The position numbers and the translations under genes are program-made. A stretch of DNA of 7,047 nucleotides from Acidobacteriota bacterium. GTDB taxonomy: Bacteria > Acidobacteriota > Terriglobia > Acidiferrales > UBA7541. Positions 4,866-7,047 of the stretch are shown here, in pieces; the stretch's first letter is position 1; each line of letters starts with the position of its first letter. The notes beneath the pieces are model-generated. The model saw only the letters and a program-made list of their open reading frames with translations. It was not told the DNA's origin and did not search any database. Location: positions 1 through 7,047 of the forward strand of contig QHYF01000246.1 of assembly GCA_003224075.1 (NCBI GenBank), in the 5' to 3' direction.

Positions 4866-7037
4866 ATGTTGCAGGGCCGAAAGATTTTCTTGAAGATGTT
4901 CGCCGGCGCTTCGCTGGTTTTTGCGCTGGCTGTTGCCGCTGTTTCTCCTGGGAAAGCGCACGCGGAAAGCGCCGATGCCACGGCTTCGGTGAAGCGGCAG
5001 TCTGCTTCGGCGCAATTTGCAAAAGCCGAAGAGCAGCGCGCGGGGCTGAACAGCAAGCCCGCCGACAAGCGCACGCTCGCGGATTACAAGCAGGTTGTAA
5101 TGAGCTATCGGCGCGTTGCGATGATCACGCCGCGGGCCACCGAAGTTCCCGATTCCCTGCTCGCCGTTGCCGAACTTTACACCGAAATGGGCGACCGCTT
5201 TGGGCGGCGCTACTATCAGTTGGCCGTCGATTCGTATCAGTTCCTGGTGCATGAATATCCGAAGAGCTTGTATTGCCAAGATGCGATCTTGCGAATTGCG
5301 AAGCTGCAGCGCGATCAACTGGGAGATAGCGCGCTGGCCAGCAAGACTTACGAAGATTTCCTGAAGCGCTATCCGCGCTCACCGAGAAAGCGTGAAGTGC
5401 AAGAAGCTCTGGCGGAATTGGCGCTGCTGCAGAACAGCGACGCGCCATTGCCGATGACTGGGCCGCAATCAAAAACCGTGGCGACAGATGCGCCGCCTGC
5501 GGAGGACCCGCGAGCGAGCGCACCGGCTCATTCCGGCGGCAAGGCCGTTAGCCGCGCGGACACAGCGGAAGCGCCGCGGGTGCGCCGGATTCGCGCCGCT
5601 GCGAACGGAGAAACGACGCGGGTGACGATCGATCTCGAAGACAGCGTGCAGTTCACTTCCAAGCGCATCGCGAATCCCGACCGAATCTTTTTCGATTTGC
5701 AGGCGGCGCGGTTGACGCCGGAAGCGGCTCGCACGAGTATCCACATTGATGGCGGTCTGCTGACCGCTGTGCGCGTGGCCCAGAATCAAGCGGGCGTGGT
5801 GCGCGTGGTGCTGGACGTGAACGGAGTGAAGGATTACACCGCTTCCCTGACCGGCAACCCGCCGCAACTATTGATCGATCTCTACGGAAATTCCGCGCCA
5901 ACGGCGCCGGTGCGCACGGCCAAAGCGAAGCCCGGACGGCAGGCGGCGGGCGAAGACTCGAATGAGAATGCAACAACGGCGAACCGCGAAACAGGGCCGG
6001 TTCAGAGCGCCGCTTCAAAGAATCCGCCCGTAGAATCGTCTTCGTCCTCCGACCAGCCGGCGGCGAATGGAAAGGGAGCCATCAGCGCCACGATGAACGG
6101 TGCAGGCGCGGGCGGCAGTCCGTCCGCGGCTGCGCGCAATTCCCTGCCGAGCGCGAAAAAAGGAAACCCGAAATCGGCGAAGACGGCTTCGGCGAGCGCC
6201 AGGCCCGAATTGATTCAGCCGACGAGCGCGCCACAGCCGACGCGCGACGGCCAGGCCACGCTGACGCGGACGCTGGGACTGAAGATCGGGAGGATTGTCA
6301 TCGACCCGGGTCATGGCGGACACGACACGGGAACGATTGGGGCAACCGGCTTGATGGAGAAAGATTTGTGCCTGGATGTGGCGCTGCGGCTCGGCAAGAT
6401 CATCGAGCAACGGCTGCCCGGCGCGGATGTGGTGTATACGCGTTCGGACGACACCTTCGTTCCGCTGGAGGAACGGACGAGCATCGCGAACCAGGCCAAG
6501 GCCGATTTGTTTATTTCGATTCATGCGAATTCGAGCAGGGACCACGCCGCGCGGGGCATCGAGACGTATTACTTGAATCTGAAGGGCTCGGCGGAGGCGA
6601 TGGAAGTGGCGGCACGCGAAAACGCCACGGCGCAGGAAGGCGTTCACGACTTGCAGGACCTGGTGAAGAGAATCGCGCGAACGGAAAAGATCGACGAATC
6701 GAAAGAGCTTGCCGAGGATATTCAGGACTCCCTGTCGAAGCGGATTCAGAAGTCCAGCAGGACCGTGAGGAACCGCGGCGTGCGGAAAGCGCCGTTCGTT
6801 GTGCTCATCGGCGCGGACATGCCTTCGATCCTGACGGAGATTTCGTTCCTGAGCAATCCGGCGGACGAGCAGTTGTTGAAGAAGCCCGAGCAGAGGCAGA
6901 AAGTAGCCGAAGGGCTGTATCAAGGTGTTGTCAGCTACCTGCAGAGCATGAACAGCGTGACCGTCAATCTGCCCGTGAAGCCAGGCGTGCGGCGCCCGAG
7001 CGAGACGGCGGTTGAACAATCTCGCAACCAGAACTAA
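4866..7037 (+). CDS. N-acetylmuramoyl-L-alanine amidase (TPR-AMIN-Amidase_3)
   Basis: A 723-residue secreted zinc amidase that would cut the bond between MurNAc and L-Ala of the stem peptide. Order of parts: signal peptide 1-33 (cleavage after KAHA); a TPR/BamD-like helical region about 72-190 (pairs such as YYQLAVDSYQFLVHEYPKS and ASKTYEDFLKRYPRS); an AMIN domain 237-342, which in relatives binds murein or targets the enzyme to the septum; a low-complexity Ala/Ser/Pro/Lys linker 343-472; and the catalytic Amidase_3 domain about 475-695. Zinc ligands and the catalytic Glu are seen as H483 (DPGHGG), E498 (LMEKD), H553 (SIHAN) and E658 (LTEISFLSN). A helical insertion (about 581-630) before E658 may regulate access to the site, as in E. 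coli AmiB/AmiC; this is inference. ATG 4866 is chosen for the signal peptide, with GGGGGA nine bases upstream. ATG 4896 is an alternative that keeps a shorter signal. The stop is TAA 7035-7037. Confidence 0.92.
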   Translation: MLQGRKIFLKMFAGASLVFALAVAAVSPGKAHAESADATASVKRQSASAQFAKAEEQRAGLNSKPADKRTLADYKQVVMSYRRVAMITPRATEVPDSLLAVAELYTEMGDRFGRRYYQLAVDSYQFLVHEYPKSLYCQDAILRIAKLQRDQLGDSALASKTYEDFLKRYPRSPRKREVQEALAELALLQNSDAPLPMTGPQSKTVATDAPPAEDPRASAPAHSGGKAVSRADTAEAPRVRRIRAAANGETTRVTIDLEDSVQFTSKRIANPDRIFFDLQAARLTPEAARTSIHIDGGLLTAVRVAQNQAGVVRVVLDVNGVKDYTASLTGNPPQLLIDLYGNSAPTAPVRTAKAKPGRQAAGEDSNENATTANRETGPVQSAASKNPPVESSSSSDQPAANGKGAISATMNGAGAGGSPSAAARNSLPSAKKGNPKSAKTASASARPELIQPTSAPQPTRDGQATLTRTLGLKIGRIVIDPGHGGHDTGTIGATGLMEKDLCLDVALRLGKIIEQRLPGADVVYTRSDDTFVPLEERTSIANQAKADLFISIHANSSRDHAARGIETYYLNLKGSAEAMEVAARENATAQEGVHDLQDLVKRIARTEKIDESKELAEDIQDSLSKRIQKSSRTVRNRGVRKAPFVVLIGADMPSILTEISFLSNPADEQLLKKPEQRQKVAEGLYQGVVSYLQSMNSVTVNLPVKPGVRRPSETAVEQSRNQN

Positions 7038-7047
7038 CCTGGTGGTG

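Noticed and set aside
6015..7019. Long open frame on the minus strand opposite the amidase gene
   Set aside because: It is Arg/His/Leu-rich with no recognisable domain and lies wholly antisense to a clearly conserved Amidase_3 domain; high GC at third positions removes stops on that strand.

Overview
The window looks like a piece of core chromosome from a GC-rich, Gram-negative-type bacterium, most likely an Acidobacteriota member (Terriglobia-like). Three things point there. RecX is followed by AlaRS. An N-acetylmuramoyl-L-alanine amidase with a TPR-like region and an AMIN domain lies next to a small secreted lytic transglycosylase. The A/T-rich spacer after recX carries a G4-TACA-C8 block that I recall as typical of intergenic repeats in that phylum. 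The taxonomic call is inference; no rRNA or other marker is present. All genes are on the + strand and there are no phage, transposon, CRISPR, tRNA or rRNA features.

Layout: bases 2-370 are the 3' end of recX (RecA modulator). Bases 371-828 are a 458-base gap with a possible dispersed-repeat remnant, a perfect 9-bp dyad whose T-tract faces the minus strand, an 11-bp tandem duplication and a GC-rich stem-loop. Bases 829-3729 are alaS, a complete alanyl-tRNA synthetase of 966 codons with intact catalytic, editing and C-Ala regions. An extended -10 promoter (TGCTATAAT) overlaps the alaS stop codon and opens a leader of about 210 bases (to 3949) with several hairpins, the last of which covers the Shine-Dalgarno of the next gene. 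Bases 3950-4645 encode a secreted lytic transglycosylase. Bases 4646-4865 hold a likely intrinsic terminator and further inverted repeats. Bases 4866-7037 encode a secreted zinc amidase (TPR-like, AMIN, disordered linker, Amidase_3).

The window therefore joins a housekeeping pair (RecA control and tRNA-Ala charging) to a peptidoglycan-remodelling pair. The transglycosylase cuts glycan strands and the amidase removes stem peptides, so the two would act together on periplasmic murein, for example at division. The item most worth a second look is the structured leader of the transglycosylase gene, which has the layout of a translational riboswitch but which I could not assign to a known class.
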